From Acidovorax sp. (lineage in GTDB: Bacteria > Pseudomonadota > Gammaproteobacteria > Burkholderiales > Burkholderiaceae_C), in the NCBI RefSeq assembly GCF_016783915.1, contig NZ_JADHVT010000041.1, positions 1-32,976 on the forward strand: a DNA stretch of 32,976 nucleotides, read 5' to 3'. The notes under the pieces are model-generated. The model had not been told where the DNA came from. It saw only the letters and a list, made by a program, of their open reading frames with translations, and searched no databases. Of the stretch, positions 32,871 to 32,976 are shown one piece after another. Numbering within the stretch: position 1 is the stretch's first letter; the number at the start of each line of letters is the position of its first letter. The position numbers were made by a program, and so were the translations under genes.

Positions 32871-32976
32871 TCAGCCCGCGCGCCGGGCCTGCGACGGCGC
32901 TGCGCCAGTGTCTTGCACGGCCAGTGCAACACCGCGCACCACATCGCCCACCACAATCACCGAGGGGCTGGCCAGC
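32871..32976 (-). CDS. Uroporphyrinogen-III C-methyltransferase, C-terminal fragment (5' end outside window)
   Basis: The minus-strand frame ending in TGA at 32873-32871 encodes the last 34 residues visible, starting LASPSVIVVGDVVRGVALAV. This matches the conserved C-terminal strand (PSVIVVGDVV) of SUMT/CobA and of the CysG methyltransferase domain. The family converts uroporphyrinogen III to precorrin-2 for siroheme and cobalamin synthesis. Whether this is a stand-alone CobA or part of CysG cannot be told, although the stop soon after the motif fits CobA. The 241 bp to the MCP-like gene start hold no recognised gene. Confidence 0.8.
   Translation of the reverse strand, partial: LASPSVIVVGDVVRGVALAVQDTGAAPSQARRAG

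Noticed and set aside
1-32976. CRISPR array, tRNA, rRNA, metabolite riboswitch, toxin-antitoxin or phage-defence island
   Set aside because: I looked for regularly spaced repeats, tRNA-like cloverleaf segments, known riboswitch cores and defence-type gene pairs and saw none that I could support.

Overview
The window is about 33 kb of GC-rich chromosomal DNA with the housekeeping content and dispersed repeats typical of a betaproteobacterium of the family Comamonadaceae, most likely Acidovorax or a close relative. This placement rests on protein style, the suhB/trmJ/cysE and darP/pmbA gene orders, and scattered copies of a short palindromic repeat built around TAGCTGCTAGCGC. No database search was possible. 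I saw no rRNA, tRNA, CRISPR array, prophage or intact insertion sequence.

Layout. (1) 1-6248 is a signalling block on the + strand: the end of an EAL-domain gene, a 1622-residue multi-PAS hybrid histidine kinase with two receiver domains and an HPt domain, and an RpfG-like response regulator with an HD-GYP domain. (2) 6281-9044 holds suhB, divergent from trmJ and cysE. (3) 9077-12970 holds the minus-strand run darP-mog-unknown membrane protein, divergent from pmbA. (4) 13131-16547 holds a LysR regulator, a tartrate/D-malate dehydrogenase and a divergent LysR regulator that probably controls it. (5) 16609-18846 encodes a fusion of a periplasmic amino-acid-binding-type domain to PAS-PAS-GGDEF. 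(6) 19277-20157 holds yqeY and rpsU, separated by a 100-bp inverted-repeat element and a strong terminator. (7) 20468-23755 encodes a membrane-bound HAMP-PAS-GGDEF-EAL protein. (8) 23797-27753 holds a small membrane protein, a HI0933/BaiN-type flavoprotein and a predicted Tat lipoprotein with NHL-like propeller repeats. (9) 27754-28164 contains a transposase remnant. (10) 28165-32976 holds an orphan branched-chain-amino-acid-type binding protein, a DUF4124 protein, a sterol-desaturase-family membrane enzyme, a hotdog acyl-CoA thioesterase, a short soluble MCP-like protein and the end of a uroporphyrinogen-III methyltransferase gene.

How the genes work together. The clearest theme is cyclic di-GMP turnover. 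Five proteins carry EAL, HD-GYP, GGDEF or GGDEF-EAL domains, and at least three are coupled to periplasmic or membrane sensing. The kinase and the HD-GYP regulator are almost certainly a phosphorelay pair. The rest is mostly conserved core metabolism (serine acetylation, molybdenum cofactor, tRNA modification, ribosome assembly).

The most unusual observations are copies of the dispersed palindromic repeat that lie in frame inside trmJ and inside the flavoprotein gene, the perfect 24-bp inverted-repeat element beside rpsU, and the unusual GGG/AGG codon use of the partial EAL gene. I did not find a convincing wholly new multi-gene system.
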